Program-made: the position numbers and the translations under genes
Shown: piece after piece, positions 37,703-45,456 of the stretch
Numbering within the stretch: the first letter of the stretch is position 1
How the letters are laid out: each line of letters begins with the position of its first letter
The notes under the pieces: generated by a model
Database searches by the model: none
The model's input: only the letters and a program-made list of their open reading frames with translations
Told to the model about the DNA's origin: nothing
NCBI GenBank assembly: GCA_017794705.1
Contig: CP051235.1
Span: 2,567,001 to 2,631,000 of the forward strand
Reading direction: 5' to 3'
DNA: 64,000 nt
Origin: Devosia sp.
GTDB lineage: Bacteria > Pseudomonadota > Alphaproteobacteria > Rhizobiales > Devosiaceae

Positions 37703-38533
37703 TTAGCTGCGGTCGTCGATGAAGACGGAGACATGGCCGTTGGAAACCAGTTCGACGGCGAGGATGTCTTCGCTGTCGAAGCCGCCTTCTTCAAGCTGAC
37801 CTGCGATCATGGCGTTGGCCATGGCTGCGGTCTTGATGTCGCTGTTGATCCACAGGTCATCGGTTTCGCATTCGCCGGCGATCACCACGCTGGCGTCGGT
37901 GGCAGCCTCGATGTCTTCAATCTCGGCCCAGGCGTGCTTGGTTGCGACCACGTCGCAGGACGGGTTCAGCACGCCGTCGGCGACGTAAATCATGGCGGCG
38001 CCGTCGCCTGCAATCTCAAGACCGACGACATCATCGGCGTCATAGCCCTCGGCTTCGAGCACAGCCGACAATTCGGCGCTGGCGCCAACCGCGGTGCGGA
38101 CCTCGTCGACGGAGGTGTCGGACTCAAGCGAGGTCATCAGGTCAAGATGAGCCTGGGCGCTGAGGTCATCGTCAATGTCGACGAAGGCGACCCTGGTGGT
38201 GTCGATCGAGGCACTGAGGTCGGACTGGGTGTTCAGAGACAGGATGCCGTCCAGATCGAAGCTGCCGTCTTCATTCGGCTCATCAAACTGGAAGCCGGCA
38301 TCAACGCCAGCGGAACCTTCTGCGGTCAGGGAAGTGCCTTCCCCGCCGTTGGCATCAAGGCCGGCAGAACCGTCTTCGCTGCCGACGGATACGCCGAGGT
38401 CAAGGCCGGCGTCGGCTTCAATGGACTGGGCAATGGCGGGGGAGGACAGGGCAGCCACCAGCAGAGCGGCGACGGAGACACCGGAGATCTTTTTCAGGGT
38501 CAAACCGGAACGGTTGAGAGGAGAGTTGATCAT
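37703..38533 (-). CDS. secreted acidic protein with internal duplication
   Basis: 276 aa. Signal peptide ends near SSPAIAQ (residue 36). The mature protein is very acidic and rich in Ala, Ser, Asp and Gly. Two related segments are visible, about residues 150-187 (AELSAVLEAEGYDADDVVGL and following) and about 235-273 (AMIAGQLEEGGFDSEDILAV and following). Both share a G-[YF]-D-x-[DE]-D-[IV] core and end in a [VI]xD strand. No known family recognised. A GGAAC-type stress promoter with one mismatch lies upstream, so it may belong to the EcfG regulon. Confidence 0.75.
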   Translation of the reverse strand: MINSPLNRSGLTLKKISGVSVAALLVAALSSPAIAQSIEADAGLDLGVSVGSEDGSAGLDANGGEGTSLTAEGSAGVDAGFQFDEPNEDGSFDLDGILSLNTQSDLSASIDTTRVAFVDIDDDLSAQAHLDLMTSLESDTSVDEVRTAVGASAELSAVLEAEGYDADDVVGLEIAGDGAAMIYVADGVLNPSCDVVATKHAWAEIEDIEAATDASVVIAGECETDDLWINSDIKTAAMANAMIAGQLEEGGFDSEDILAVELVSNGHVSVFIDDRS

Positions 38534-38589
38534 CTTCTTCTTGCTCCTTTTGTCAGCGGGCAGAATGCCTCGCCGTTCTTGTCTGGGTT

Positions 38590-38614
38590 AACCGACACCT
38601 GCCGGGTTCGTTCC
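38590..38614 (-). promoter_or_regulatory. EcfG-type promoter (one mismatch) of the acidic secreted protein
   Basis: Minus strand GGAAC-N16-GGTT, against the consensus GGAAC-N16/17-CGTT, 57 bp before the start at 38533. Confidence 0.5.
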
Positions 38615-38661
38615 AGTGCGAGCGGAGTTTTTTTCGGGAGCAGCGGGGTTCGGCCGGCACG

Positions 38662-38690
38662 AAAAAGCGGGACGCCGGAGCGCCCCGCTT
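38662..38690 (-). terminator. terminator of the OmpA-family gene
   Basis: AAGCGGG/CCCGCTT stem with a 12-nt GC-rich loop; on the minus strand it is followed by a T run, 24 bp past the stop at 38715. Confidence 0.75.
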
Positions 38691-38714
38691 CAATGCGTCT
38701 GAGTTGTGGGTGGA

Positions 38715-40667
38715 TCAGCCGGCGGCCGCCACGTTGGGGCTGACAAGCGGCGTGATGCGCTTGACGGTCACCCGGCGGTTGAGCCGTTCTGCCCCCTCGG
38801 TGCGCACGGCCAGGTAGCGTTCGCCATAGCCCTGGGTCGCTAGATTTTCGGGCGGAATGCCGAAGTTCTGGGTCAGCACCACGGCCACGGTTTCGGCGCG
38901 GGCATCTGAGAGCGCCAGGTTGGAAACGTCCGAGCCGACGGCATCAGTATGCCCTTCGATCAGGAACATCTCGCGCGGGTTCTCCTCAAGCAGGCGGTAC
39001 ATGGCCTCGGCAACGATGGCGAGGCTGCCATACTGTTCGGCGCTGAGGGCGGCGGAGCCCGAATCGAAGGTCAGGTCGCCGATCTCGAGGCGGCGCATGA
39101 CGTCGCGCAGGCGGGCCGAACGCTTGACCTCATCGACCGAGTAGAGCCGGTTGATGCGCTCGACGGGCGGGCGGCCGAGGAACTCGTAGACGCGCTGTTC
39201 GTCGGCGGTGCGGGCATCGAGCACGTACTCGCTGACAGGAATGGTCAGTTGCAGGGGCGGCAGTTCCTCGGCCGGATCGCGCCAGTTCAGCACATCGTCA
39301 TAGCGGTCACGCGGCGTATAGATGAGGAAATATTCCGTGCCGTCCGGCTCGATGACCGAACGCTGCAGAATATCGCCATTGCGGTTGTAGATGGTGATCA
39401 GCTGCGAGCCGTTGGCGCGATAGATGGTCTCGCGGTAGCGGCCCTGGCCCAGACGTTCGTAGCGCGTGTCCTCGGCCTGATAGCCCATGCGCTCGTTGTC
39501 ACGGCTGCGCACGACCAGCTGGTTGTTGAAGTTGAAAACGATGCGGAACTGATTCTGCTCGACCACTTCGGCCTCTTCAGGCGCACCGGTCTGCTCGGCT
39601 ACCTCGCGGCCTTCCTCGTCGCTGATTTCCTCGCCTTCCTCGGCTTCGCCAGACACGACCTCCTCAGGCTGGGCATCGGCCTGGGCTTCTTCGTCCGACT
39701 GCGGCGCAGGTTCGGCAGGTGCTTCAGCCGTTTCGCTTTCGGCGGTCGCTTCGGCCCCACCTTCGGCAGTGACTTCAGTTTCCTCTTCCTTGGCGCTGTC
39801 GAGCACCGGAGCGACCTCCTCGGGATCGGGCGCTTCGGCCCCTTCATCAGCACCTTCTGCCGGGGCTACTTCCAGCGTGGACAGATCGATCGGCGTCATG
39901 TCGTTCTGAAGACGCACGTCGGCGCTGACATACATGTCGAGACAGGCAGCCAGATCCGGCATGCCGAGTGCGGAACAGGCTTCGATCATGCCATCGTAGG
40001 CGACATTGACCTGCTCGGCGGCGGCCAATACATCGCCGCCATTGTTGCGGGCTTCATCAAGCACGGCGCGGGCATCGGCATAGGCGGCATAGGCGGCCTG
40101 GACTTCTGCACCATCGCTGACCGGTTCGACAGGCTGGTCCTGATCGGCACCGGCGGCTGCTTCAGCCTCGGTTTCAGCTTCAGTTTCGGCCTCTGCCGTG
40201 GGCTCGGGCTCTGCTGGCGTTTCGGCTTCCGGCTGCTGTTCTTCGGCGGCAGGTTCACCTTCGACGGGAGCTGTTTCTTCTTGAGCGGCCCCTTCAGCCG
40301 GGGCTTCTTCCTCGGCAGCCGGTTCCTGGGGAGCGGCAGGCTGGGGCAACGGGGCGACGTCGCCCTGAACGCGCATGTCGGCCGATACATATGTCTCGAC
40401 GCAGAGGGAAAGTTCAGGCGTGCCGGCAGTGGCACAGGCTGCTTCCAGCGCGGCGCGCGCCTCCTGGGCGGCGGCATACTGGGCCTGAGCATCCTCGCCA
40501 TTGGCAAGGCTGGTGTTCAACGCGGACAGAGCGCCTGCGTAAGACTGGTAAGCGGTGACGACGGCTGCGCCTCCGGCATCAACAGCGGCATCCTGGGCGG
40601 CCGCGGGAGCGCTCAGCAACACGAGGGCCAGGGCCGTGCTGGTAAAGAATTGGCGGGGTCGGTACAT
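38715..40667 (-). CDS. OmpA-family envelope protein with duplicated N-terminal module
   Basis: 650 aa. Signal peptide ends at PAAAQ (residue 25). Two homologous modules of about 70 aa follow: residues about 35-105 (AYQSYAGALSALN to YVSADMRVQGDVAPL) and about 187-258 (AYAAYADARAVLD to YVSADVRLQNDMTPI). Each has a Cys pair (AACATAG/LSLCVET; EACSALG/AACLDMY). Glu/Ala/Pro-rich linkers (110-180 and 260-370) separate and follow them. The C-terminal OmpA domain (about 530-645) has LIEGHTDAVGSDVSNLALSD and RLNRRVTVKR for peptidoglycan binding. A perfect EcfG promoter lies about 90 bp upstream, so this is probably a stress-induced wall-anchoring protein. Confidence 0.85.
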   Translation of the reverse strand: MYRPRQFFTSTALALVLLSAPAAAQDAAVDAGGAAVVTAYQSYAGALSALNTSLANGEDAQAQYAAAQEARAALEAACATAGTPELSLCVETYVSADMRVQGDVAPLPQPAAPQEPAAEEEAPAEGAAQEETAPVEGEPAAEEQQPEAETPAEPEPTAEAETEAETEAEAAAGADQDQPVEPVSDGAEVQAAYAAYADARAVLDEARNNGGDVLAAAEQVNVAYDGMIEACSALGMPDLAACLDMYVSADVRLQNDMTPIDLSTLEVAPAEGADEGAEAPDPEEVAPVLDSAKEEETEVTAEGGAEATAESETAEAPAEPAPQSDEEAQADAQPEEVVSGEAEEGEEISDEEGREVAEQTGAPEEAEVVEQNQFRIVFNFNNQLVVRSRDNERMGYQAEDTRYERLGQGRYRETIYRANGSQLITIYNRNGDILQRSVIEPDGTEYFLIYTPRDRYDDVLNWRDPAEELPPLQLTIPVSEYVLDARTADEQRVYEFLGRPPVERINRLYSVDEVKRSARLRDVMRRLEIGDLTFDSGSAALSAEQYGSLAIVAEAMYRLLEENPREMFLIEGHTDAVGSDVSNLALSDARAETVAVVLTQNFGIPPENLATQGYGERYLAVRTEGAERLNRRVTVKRITPLVSPNVAAAG

Positions 40668-40755
40668 GGTTTTTTCCTTTATATGTATCTCGACGAAAAT
40701 CCGGCCAGTTGTTGTCCCGGCCCGATGGGGTCCCCGGTCTCGGGGTTGCCTTTCA

Positions 40756-40780
40756 AACGGCGAAGTCCGGAATTGGTTCC
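40756..40780 (-). promoter_or_regulatory. EcfG-type promoter of the OmpA-family gene
   Basis: Minus strand GGAAC-N16-CGTT, an exact match to the general stress sigma factor consensus, with the -10 about 89 bp before the ATG at 40667. Confidence 0.85.
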
Positions 40781-40805
40781 CTGAGGGACACCGGTCCGGC
40801 CTGTG

Positions 40806-41105
40806 TCAGATCCAGACGATGGGATTGCGGGGCGGAGGTGCAACCGGTGCGGTGGACGCCAGGATCGCTCCATTGGGCGCGACATACCAGGACAGGGTCC
40901 AGCCCGCATCGTTGGCCGGGTCTACAGGCACGCACTGGGCAACGACCACAGGATGTTCTCCGAGGAAATGGAGCGCTTCGGGCTCGCGTTGGGCCTCGCA
41001 GCTCTGCACTGTCTCAAACTGCGGCAGCCGGTCCTGAACCAACCCGCACTCTTCGGTTCCCTCACTACATCCAAGTATCAAAAGCAATGCGGCGACATGT
41101 TCCAT
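40806..41105 (-). CDS. small probable lipoprotein, 99 aa
   Basis: Start ATG 41105 is fixed by an excellent GGAGG six bases upstream. The N-terminus MEHVAALLLILGC is hydrophobic and ends in a lipobox-like LGC (Cys13), although it lacks the usual basic n-region. The mature part has three more Cys (EECGLV, QSCEAQ, VAQCVPV) and a C-terminal WTLSWYVAPNGAIL strand pair. No family recognised. It lies behind an exact EcfG promoter and is divergent from csbD. Confidence 0.7.
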   Translation of the reverse strand: MEHVAALLLILGCSEGTEECGLVQDRLPQFETVQSCEAQREPEALHFLGEHPVVVAQCVPVDPANDAGWTLSWYVAPNGAILASTAPVAPPPRNPIVWI

Positions 41106-41130
41106 GACCAACCTCCGTTGACCGAAGAAC

Positions 41131-41155
41131 AACGCAAGGTGCGCAAATGGGTTCC
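41131..41155 (-). promoter_or_regulatory. EcfG-type promoter of the small lipoprotein
   Basis: Minus strand GGAAC-N16-CGTT, exact match, 26 bp before the ATG at 41105. Confidence 0.85.
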
Positions 41156-41179
41156 GATCAAAATCTTCGGGGTGGAGGC

Positions 41180-41204
41180 GGAACCATTGCGCCGGCCAGC
41201 CGTT
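41180..41204 (+). promoter_or_regulatory. EcfG-type promoter of csbD
   Basis: GGAAC-N16-CGTT, exact match, 46 bp before the CsbD-family ATG. It is divergent from the site at 41131-41155. Confidence 0.87.
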
Positions 41205-41250
41205 TGTTCGTTGCACAAACCAGCGCAGCAAGCGCGGAAGGAGAAACGAC

Positions 41251-41448
41251 ATGAATTGGAATCAAGTCGAAGGAAACTGGCAACAGTTCAAAGGCAAGGC
41301 GCAGGCCCAGTGGGGCAAGCTGACCAATGACGACCTGGACGTGATCAAGGGCAATCGCACCGCCCTGGTCGGCAAGATTCAGGAACGTTACGGCAAGGCC
41401 CAGGAAGAGGCCGAGCGTGAAGTCGACGAATGGTCGCGCCACCACTAA
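41251..41448 (+). CDS. CsbD-family stress protein
   Basis: 65 aa, a typical full-length CsbD: MNWNQVEGNWQQFKGKAQAQ, WGKLTNDDLDVIKG, then a charged helix (YGKAQEEAEREVDEW). Small, soluble and hydrophilic; the family is strongly induced by general stress sigma factors but its molecular function is unknown. GGAG lies about nine bases before the ATG. The exact EcfG promoter upstream and the terminator downstream make it a single-gene stress transcript. Confidence 0.93.
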   Translation: MNWNQVEGNWQQFKGKAQAQWGKLTNDDLDVIKGNRTALVGKIQERYGKAQEEAEREVDEWSRHH

Positions 41449-41471
41449 GGCAGCAGCGACCAGTGCAAATG

Positions 41472-41502
41472 AAAATGCGCGGCAACTGCCGCGCATTTTT
41501 TT
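41472..41502. terminator. bidirectional terminator between csbD and phyR
   Basis: AAAATGCGCGGCA/TGCCGCGCATTTT, a 13-bp near-perfect palindrome followed by T on the plus strand and by a shorter T run on the minus strand. It serves both convergent genes. Confidence 0.9.
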
Positions 41503-41526
41503 GTCTGCGTCAGTGCGTCTGCGGCA

Positions 41527-42321
41527 TCAGGCGGCGGACTGCACCGATTCATTGAAGAACAGGGCCTGGCTGATCAGCGCCTTGACCATGTCCGGATTGA
41601 ACGGCTTGGTGACAAGGAATGTCGGCTCGGGCCGTTCGCCGGTCAGAAGCCGCTCGGGGAAGGCGGTGATGAAGATGACCGGGATGGAATTGCCCGAAAG
41701 GATGTCGTTGACCGCATCGATGCCCGAGCTGCCGTCGGCCAGCTGGATATCGGCGAGCACCATCTTGGGCTGGGTCTTGTTGTAAAGGGCCACCGCCTCG
41801 TCCCGCGTGCGGGCGATGCCGGTCACGCTGTGGCCGAGGTCCGTGACCAGGCTCTCGATATCCATGGCAATCAGGGGTTCGTCCTCGATGATCATGATCT
41901 CGGTGGCGACCTGATCGGAAATTTCCTTTGAGGCCGTGTTCAGGAGTTCTGACACTTCCTCGGGGCTTGCGTCGAGAATTTCGCCGGTTTCGGCTTCGGA
42001 GAAACGTTCGACCGCGACCAGCAGGAAGGCGTTGCGGGCGCGGGGGGAAATCGACGACAGGGTGGCGCTGGCCCGCTGCTCCCAGGCAAACGGCGACGTC
42101 ATGGGTTTTTCGTCCAATTGTACGGAACCAACCAACTGGGAAAACAGTTTGTATAGTGCAATCCGGTCGCTGCTGGCCTCGGGGAAAATCGAGACATCGG
42201 CGATGATGGCTTCAAGTGTGGCCGCCACGTAGGCGTCACCGGAAGTCTGGGATCCGCTCACGGCGCGTGCGAAGCGGCGCAGGTAGGGCAGATGAGGCGC
42301 TATACGCGTAGAAAGTGACAT
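41527..42321 (-). CDS. phyR: general stress response regulator PhyR
   Basis: 264 aa anti-anti-sigma factor. Residues 1-130 are an EcfG-like sigma domain (HLPYLRRFARAVSGSQTSGD, then LVAVERFSEAETGEIL) and 140-260 a receiver. Acid residues are Glu146/Asp147, the phosphoacceptor is Asp191 (VLADIQLADGSSG) and Lys239 is in VTKPF. Phosphorylated PhyR binds NepR and frees EcfG. It is divergent from nepR-ecfG, the standard arrangement, and has its own EcfG-type promoter, giving positive feedback. The HWE kinase at 48.1-49.6 kb is a candidate phosphodonor. Confidence 0.97.
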   Translation of the reverse strand: MSLSTRIAPHLPYLRRFARAVSGSQTSGDAYVAATLEAIIADVSIFPEASSDRIALYKLFSQLVGSVQLDEKPMTSPFAWEQRASATLSSISPRARNAFLLVAVERFSEAETGEILDASPEEVSELLNTASKEISDQVATEIMIIEDEPLIAMDIESLVTDLGHSVTGIARTRDEAVALYNKTQPKMVLADIQLADGSSGIDAVNDILSGNSIPVIFITAFPERLLTGERPEPTFLVTKPFNPDMVKALISQALFFNESVQSAA

Positions 42322-42368
42322 TTATGATTAGCTCCCGTAACGTCGCAGGAATGCGCTGTTAGGGAAGA

Positions 42369-42393
42369 AATGCACAAACTTGAAAAAGGTTCC
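42369..42393 (-). promoter_or_regulatory. EcfG-type promoter of phyR
   Basis: Minus strand GGAAC-N16-CATT (one mismatch to CGTT), 47 bp before the phyR ATG and 8 bp from the opposite-facing nepR promoter. Confidence 0.7.
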
Positions 42394-42401
42394 ACATTCA
42401 T

Positions 42402-42426
42402 GGAACTTTTTTTGAACTCGTGCGTT
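42402..42426 (+). promoter_or_regulatory. EcfG-type promoter of nepR-ecfG
   Basis: GGAAC-N16-CGTT, exact match, 28 bp before the nepR ATG: autoregulation of the sigma/anti-sigma pair. Confidence 0.88.
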
Positions 42427-42454
42427 TGGCTGGGGAACAGGAGCTATTTGCGCA

Positions 42455-42661
42455 ATGAATGACCACCACAACAAGCCTGGCGGCTCTGCAGGCAGAAACC
42501 CGTACGACAAGACGGAAGACGCGACTTCCGAAATTTCGAAACGGCTGCGGGCCCTTTATGATTCGGTGCAAACCGAGCCGATTCCGGACCGGTTTCTTGA
42601 TCTGTTGGAAAAGCTGGATGAAGTCGATGCCCCCCCGAATGCGGGGAGCCAACGAAAATGA
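42455..42661 (+). CDS. nepR: anti-sigma factor NepR
   Basis: 68 aa. The core ISKRLRALYDSVQTEPIPDR, continuing FLDLLEKLDE, contains the two NepR helices that clamp EcfG domains sigma-2 and sigma-4; the flanks are disordered-looking. GGAG lies before the ATG. Its stop overlaps the ecfG ATG (ATGA), so translation of the sigma factor is coupled to that of its inhibitor. Confidence 0.95.
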   Translation: MNDHHNKPGGSAGRNPYDKTEDATSEISKRLRALYDSVQTEPIPDRFLDLLEKLDEVDAPPNAGSQRK

Positions 42662-43236
42662 ACCAGGCTGTCAGCACTGGATCCCCTGCTGAATCTCCCA
42701 GTTTCAAGCGGGAGATGCTTCAAATCCTGCCCAACTTGCGGGCCTTTGCCTATTCGCTTTGCCGCCGGCACGATTTGGCCGACGACCTGGTGCAGGAGGT
42801 TATCGTCAAGGCCTGGAGCAAGCAGTCGAGTTTCGAGATGGGCACCAACATGAAGGCCTGGCTGTTCACCATCATGCGCAACGAGTTTTACAGCGCCATG
42901 CGCAAGAAGGGACGTGAGGTGCCCGATCCGGACGGCAGTTTCACTGCCCGTCTTTCGAGTCAGCCCGGTCAGTACGGGGTGATGGACCTCAATGATTTCA
43001 AGACGGCGCTCGACCAACTGCCGGACGACCAGAAGGAAGCCATCATTCTGGTCGGTGCCTCAGGCTTTGCCTATGAAGAAGCGGCCGAAATCTGCGGCTG
43101 CGCGGTAGGCACGATGAAAAGCCGCGTCAGCCGGGCGCGGACCAGGCTGGAAGAACTCCTGCAGATCAGTGGCGCGGCCGACTACGGGCCGGACGCGACC
43201 AGCAGTGCGGCCACCGCACGGGCCACTTCGGGCTGA
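42658..43236 (+). CDS. ecfG: general stress ECF sigma factor EcfG
   Basis: 192 aa ECF15-type sigma factor. Region 2 is FAYSLCRRHDLADDLVQEVI to NMKAWLFTIMRNEFYSAMRKKGRE; region 4 is ALDQLPDDQKEAIILVGASG followed by FAYEEAAEICGCAVGTMKSR. It directs transcription from GGAAC-N16/17-CGTT promoters, many of which are present in this window. The C-terminal tail is Ala/Ser/Thr-rich, and its last 55 bp overlap the end of the convergent receiver-domain gene. Confidence 0.96.
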   Translation: MNQAVSTGSPAESPSFKREMLQILPNLRAFAYSLCRRHDLADDLVQEVIVKAWSKQSSFEMGTNMKAWLFTIMRNEFYSAMRKKGREVPDPDGSFTARLSSQPGQYGVMDLNDFKTALDQLPDDQKEAIILVGASGFAYEEAAEICGCAVGTMKSRVSRARTRLEELLQISGAADYGPDATSSAATARATSG

Positions 43237-43607
43237 TTTTCCGGCAGGACCTTTTGCAGGGCCTGCAACAGGGCCTTGTCCGAAAAGGGTTTCTGCACCG
43301 TGGGAATGTGACAAAGCGAACCTGTGTCTTCTGACGGAGCATCGAGGGACGTCCAGATCACACTGGCGCCGGCGGCTTCGATACGTTCGGCAATTTCCTG
43401 ACGCGTCAGATTTATCGGGGCGGGGTCGATGAACACGACCTGATAGTCGGCGCCCGTCGCCATCAGCGTCTCAAAGTTCTGACTCATGTCGACATCGACC
43501 TGGCAGCCCGGCAATTCCGACAGGGCATTCTGAACGTCAAGGGCGATAAGATATTCTTCCTCGATGGACAGGATGCGCAAGCCGGTTGGCTGTGCCTGAG
43601 ATTGCAA
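43182..43607 (-). CDS. single-domain response-regulator-like protein
   Basis: 141 aa from a TTG at 43607 with GGAG eight bases upstream; the frame continues to 43895 but overlaps the divergent gene there. A receiver fold is recognisable: IEEEYLIALDV (acidic pocket), Asp in VVFIDPAP as phosphoacceptor, Thr in VIWTSL and Lys in TVQKPFSD. No output domain. Position inside the phyR-nepR-ecfG locus suggests it tunes stress phosphosignalling, for example as a phosphate sink; that is inference. It overlaps ecfG tail to tail by 55 bp. Confidence 0.75.
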   Translation of the reverse strand: MQSQAQPTGLRILSIEEEYLIALDVQNALSELPGCQVDVDMSQNFETLMATGADYQVVFIDPAPINLTRQEIAERIEAAGASVIWTSLDAPSEDTGSLCHIPTVQKPFSDKALLQALQKVLPENQPEVARAVAALLVASGP

Positions 43608-43709
43608 TGTGACTTCTCCAAGAATTAGCACGCCCCGCGCTGGAACCGCATTAAACACGGCTGCTTCAGGATGACACTTAAAAAAGACATAGGGTCTGCC
43701 GGAATACCG

Positions 43710-43734
43710 GGAACCTTTTGACGCCTGATGTGTT
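43710..43734 (+). promoter_or_regulatory. weak EcfG-like site before the Crp/Fnr-family gene
   Basis: GGAAC-N16-TGTT (one mismatch in the -10), 24 bp before the TTG start. The weakest of the set. Confidence 0.3.
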
Positions 43735-43758
43735 TCATGCCTGTTGAGGAGAGATGCG

Positions 43759-44517
43759 TTGACCAACATGATTTCCAACGGGTCGGGCGGCACGACGCCC
43801 TGCCAGGCCTGCCCCTTAAACAGCAACGGGCATTTCCGTGAATTGACCGGCAAGCAGATCCAGTTCGTCAGCCGGTTCAAGGTTGGCGAACTCAATCTCG
43901 AGCGCGGCGCGTCGATCCTCGTCGAGGGAGATCACAGCGCCTACATGTTCACGCTGCTGCGCGGCTGGGCCTTTCGCTACAAGGCGCTGCCGGATGATCG
44001 TCGGCAGGTTTTGAACTACGCGCTGCCCGGCGATCTTTTGGGGCTGCAGAACAGCCTGATGAGCGAAATGCAGCATTCGGTGGAGGCGCTGACCTCGGTC
44101 ACCCTGTGCGTATTCGAAAAGAACCGGGTGGAGGAGATTTTCCGCAATCACCCGAACCTGGCTTTTGACACGACCTGGATCGCGGCACGGGAGGAGCGCA
44201 TTCTTGACGAACATCTGTTGAGCATTGGACGGCGATCGGCGATCGAACGGGCGGCCTATCTGCTGGCGTTCCTGAGCTGGCGGGTGATGCGGGTGGAGCA
44301 GCGCAAGAGCGGCAAGGTGGTCCTGCCCTTCACCCAGACACATGTGGCCGATACGCTCGGCCTGTCGATGGTGCACACCAACAAGACGCTGAAAAAGCTG
44401 GCTGTCCGCGACCTGATCAAGTGGCGGGACGGAGGTTGCGAGGTGCGCGATCTTTCCGGGCTGATGGAAGTGGCCAAATGGTCTGATGAAGCCGAGGAAC
44501 GGCGGCCCTTTATCTAG
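43759..44517 (+). CDS. Crp/Fnr-family transcriptional regulator
   Basis: 252 aa from a TTG at 43759 with GAGGAG upstream; ATG 43768 is possible. The cyclic-nucleotide-binding-like beta-barrel spans about 25-140 (GASILVEGDHSAYMFTLLRG, LPGDLLGLQ), followed by a long dimer helix and winged HTH (VADTLGLSMVHTNKTLKKL). Only one CxxC pair (Cys15, Cys18) is near the N-terminus, so it is not a canonical Fnr with a four-Cys cluster. The recognition helix lacks the E-x2-S-x3-R set that reads TTGAT boxes, so it probably does not act at the hemN anaerobox. Confidence 0.9.
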   Translation: MTNMISNGSGGTTPCQACPLNSNGHFRELTGKQIQFVSRFKVGELNLERGASILVEGDHSAYMFTLLRGWAFRYKALPDDRRQVLNYALPGDLLGLQNSLMSEMQHSVEALTSVTLCVFEKNRVEEIFRNHPNLAFDTTWIAAREERILDEHLLSIGRRSAIERAAYLLAFLSWRVMRVEQRKSGKVVLPFTQTHVADTLGLSMVHTNKTLKKLAVRDLIKWRDGGCEVRDLSGLMEVAKWSDEAEERRPFI

Positions 44518-44545
44518 CGCGCGCTGTCAGATTCCAAGCGTCATA

Positions 44546-44573
44546 CAAAAGCGCCCCGGCTTGCCGGGGCGCT
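44546..44573 (-). terminator. terminator between dps and the Crp/Fnr gene
   Basis: AGCGCCCCGGC/GCCGGGGCGCT, a near loop-less GC-rich palindrome; on the minus strand TTTTG follows, 22 bp after the dps stop. Confidence 0.8.
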
Positions 44574-44594
44574 TGGTCGTTTGGGTGCCGGACA

Positions 44595-45104
44595 CTAGTC
44601 GGCGAGGATGGCGCGCAGCATCCATAGAGCCTTCTCATGGAAGGTGAGATGCTGGGTGAGCATGTCTTCGGTGACGAGGTCATCATTGTCGCCGGCCAGT
44701 TTGGCGGCTTCGCGCATCTTGCGGACGGCAGCTTCGTGGTCCTCGATCAGGTCCTCGACCATGTCATGGGCGGTGCGATGATCCACGTCCTTGGCGTCCG
44801 GCGCGAACTTGGCGGCGTCACCGAGCTTGACCGGCGCGAGGTGACCCAGCGCCCGGATGCGCTCCGCGATCACGTCGGCAGCGGCGAACAAGGCCTCGTA
44901 GTGCGCTTCTGTCAATTCGTGCAGCGACTTGAACACCGGACCCACGACGTTCCAGTGGTAGACGTGGCTCTTGATGGTCAGGTGATAGGTCCCCGACAGG
45001 ATCTCGGTCAGCGATGCCGCCATCTTCTTGCGGTAGGCATCGTCCAGCCCGGTGTCGATCTTTTCAACATGGGGTTTCTTGTTCAGGGCTGTCATGGTGG
45101 CCAT
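44595..45104 (-). CDS. dps: Dps-family DNA-binding ferritin-like protein
   Basis: 169 aa four-helix ferritin-like protein that oxidises and stores iron and protects DNA. The inter-subunit ferroxidase residues are in LTIKSHVYHWNVVGPVF and LTEAHYEALFAAADVIAERI; the last helix (LTFHEKALWMLRAILAD) closes the fold. The Lys-containing N-terminal tail (ALNKKPHVEKIDTG) could contact DNA. It is the last gene of a four-gene stress operon led by a DUF883 gene, 4 bp after the Pro-rich membrane protein gene. Confidence 0.95.
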   Translation of the reverse strand: MATMTALNKKPHVEKIDTGLDDAYRKKMAASLTEILSGTYHLTIKSHVYHWNVVGPVFKSLHELTEAHYEALFAAADVIAERIRALGHLAPVKLGDAAKFAPDAKDVDHRTAHDMVEDLIEDHEAAVRKMREAAKLAGDNDDLVTEDMLTQHLTFHEKALWMLRAILAD

Positions 45105-45108
45105 GGGA

Positions 45109-45456
45109 TTACTCCTGGGTGGTTGTTTCGTTGCTGTCGGCCGGCGGGGTCACTTCAACGGTCAGCGAGCCGCCTTCTGGAGCCGGGTCTTCAGCCGGAG
45201 CCGGGTCCTCAGCGGGCGCCGGGTCCTCGGTCGGTGCCGGGGCTTCCTGGGTGACATTGACGTCGCCACCCGAAGAGGTTGCGGGCGCCGGGTCGGAACC
45301 GCCACCAAGGCCGAACATGAGCAAGACGATAACAACGACGGCGATCAGGCCGACCACGGCGATCAGCGCTGTCGGCGACCAACCGGCGCCATTTTGGGGC
45401 GGCGGAGGCGGCTGGTTCTGGCCGGTGTGGTTTGTGTTCGGGTTGTCAGCGTTCAT
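45109..45456 (-). CDS. single-span membrane protein with Pro/Glu/Asp repeat tail
   Basis: 115 aa. A polar Pro-rich N-terminus (NQPPPPPQNG) precedes one membrane span (ALIAVVGLIAVVVIVLLMFG, about residues 30-50). The outside part contains DPAPAE-type repeats (PAPTEDPAPAEDPAPAEDPA, about 73-93) and a Thr/Glu end. No family recognised; low-complexity tails of this type are common in cell-envelope spacers. Its ATG overlaps the preceding gene by 4 bp (ATGA), and dps follows after 4 bp. Confidence 0.7.
   Translation of the reverse strand: MNADNPNTNHTGQNQPPPPPQNGAGWSPTALIAVVGLIAVVVIVLLMFGLGGGSDPAPATSSGGDVNVTQEAPAPTEDPAPAEDPAPAEDPAPEGGSLTVEVTPPADSNETTTQE

Noticed and set aside
38949-40784. A 611-codon plus-strand frame
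   Set aside because: Antisense to the OmpA-family gene, whose signal peptide, duplication and OmpA domain are unambiguous.
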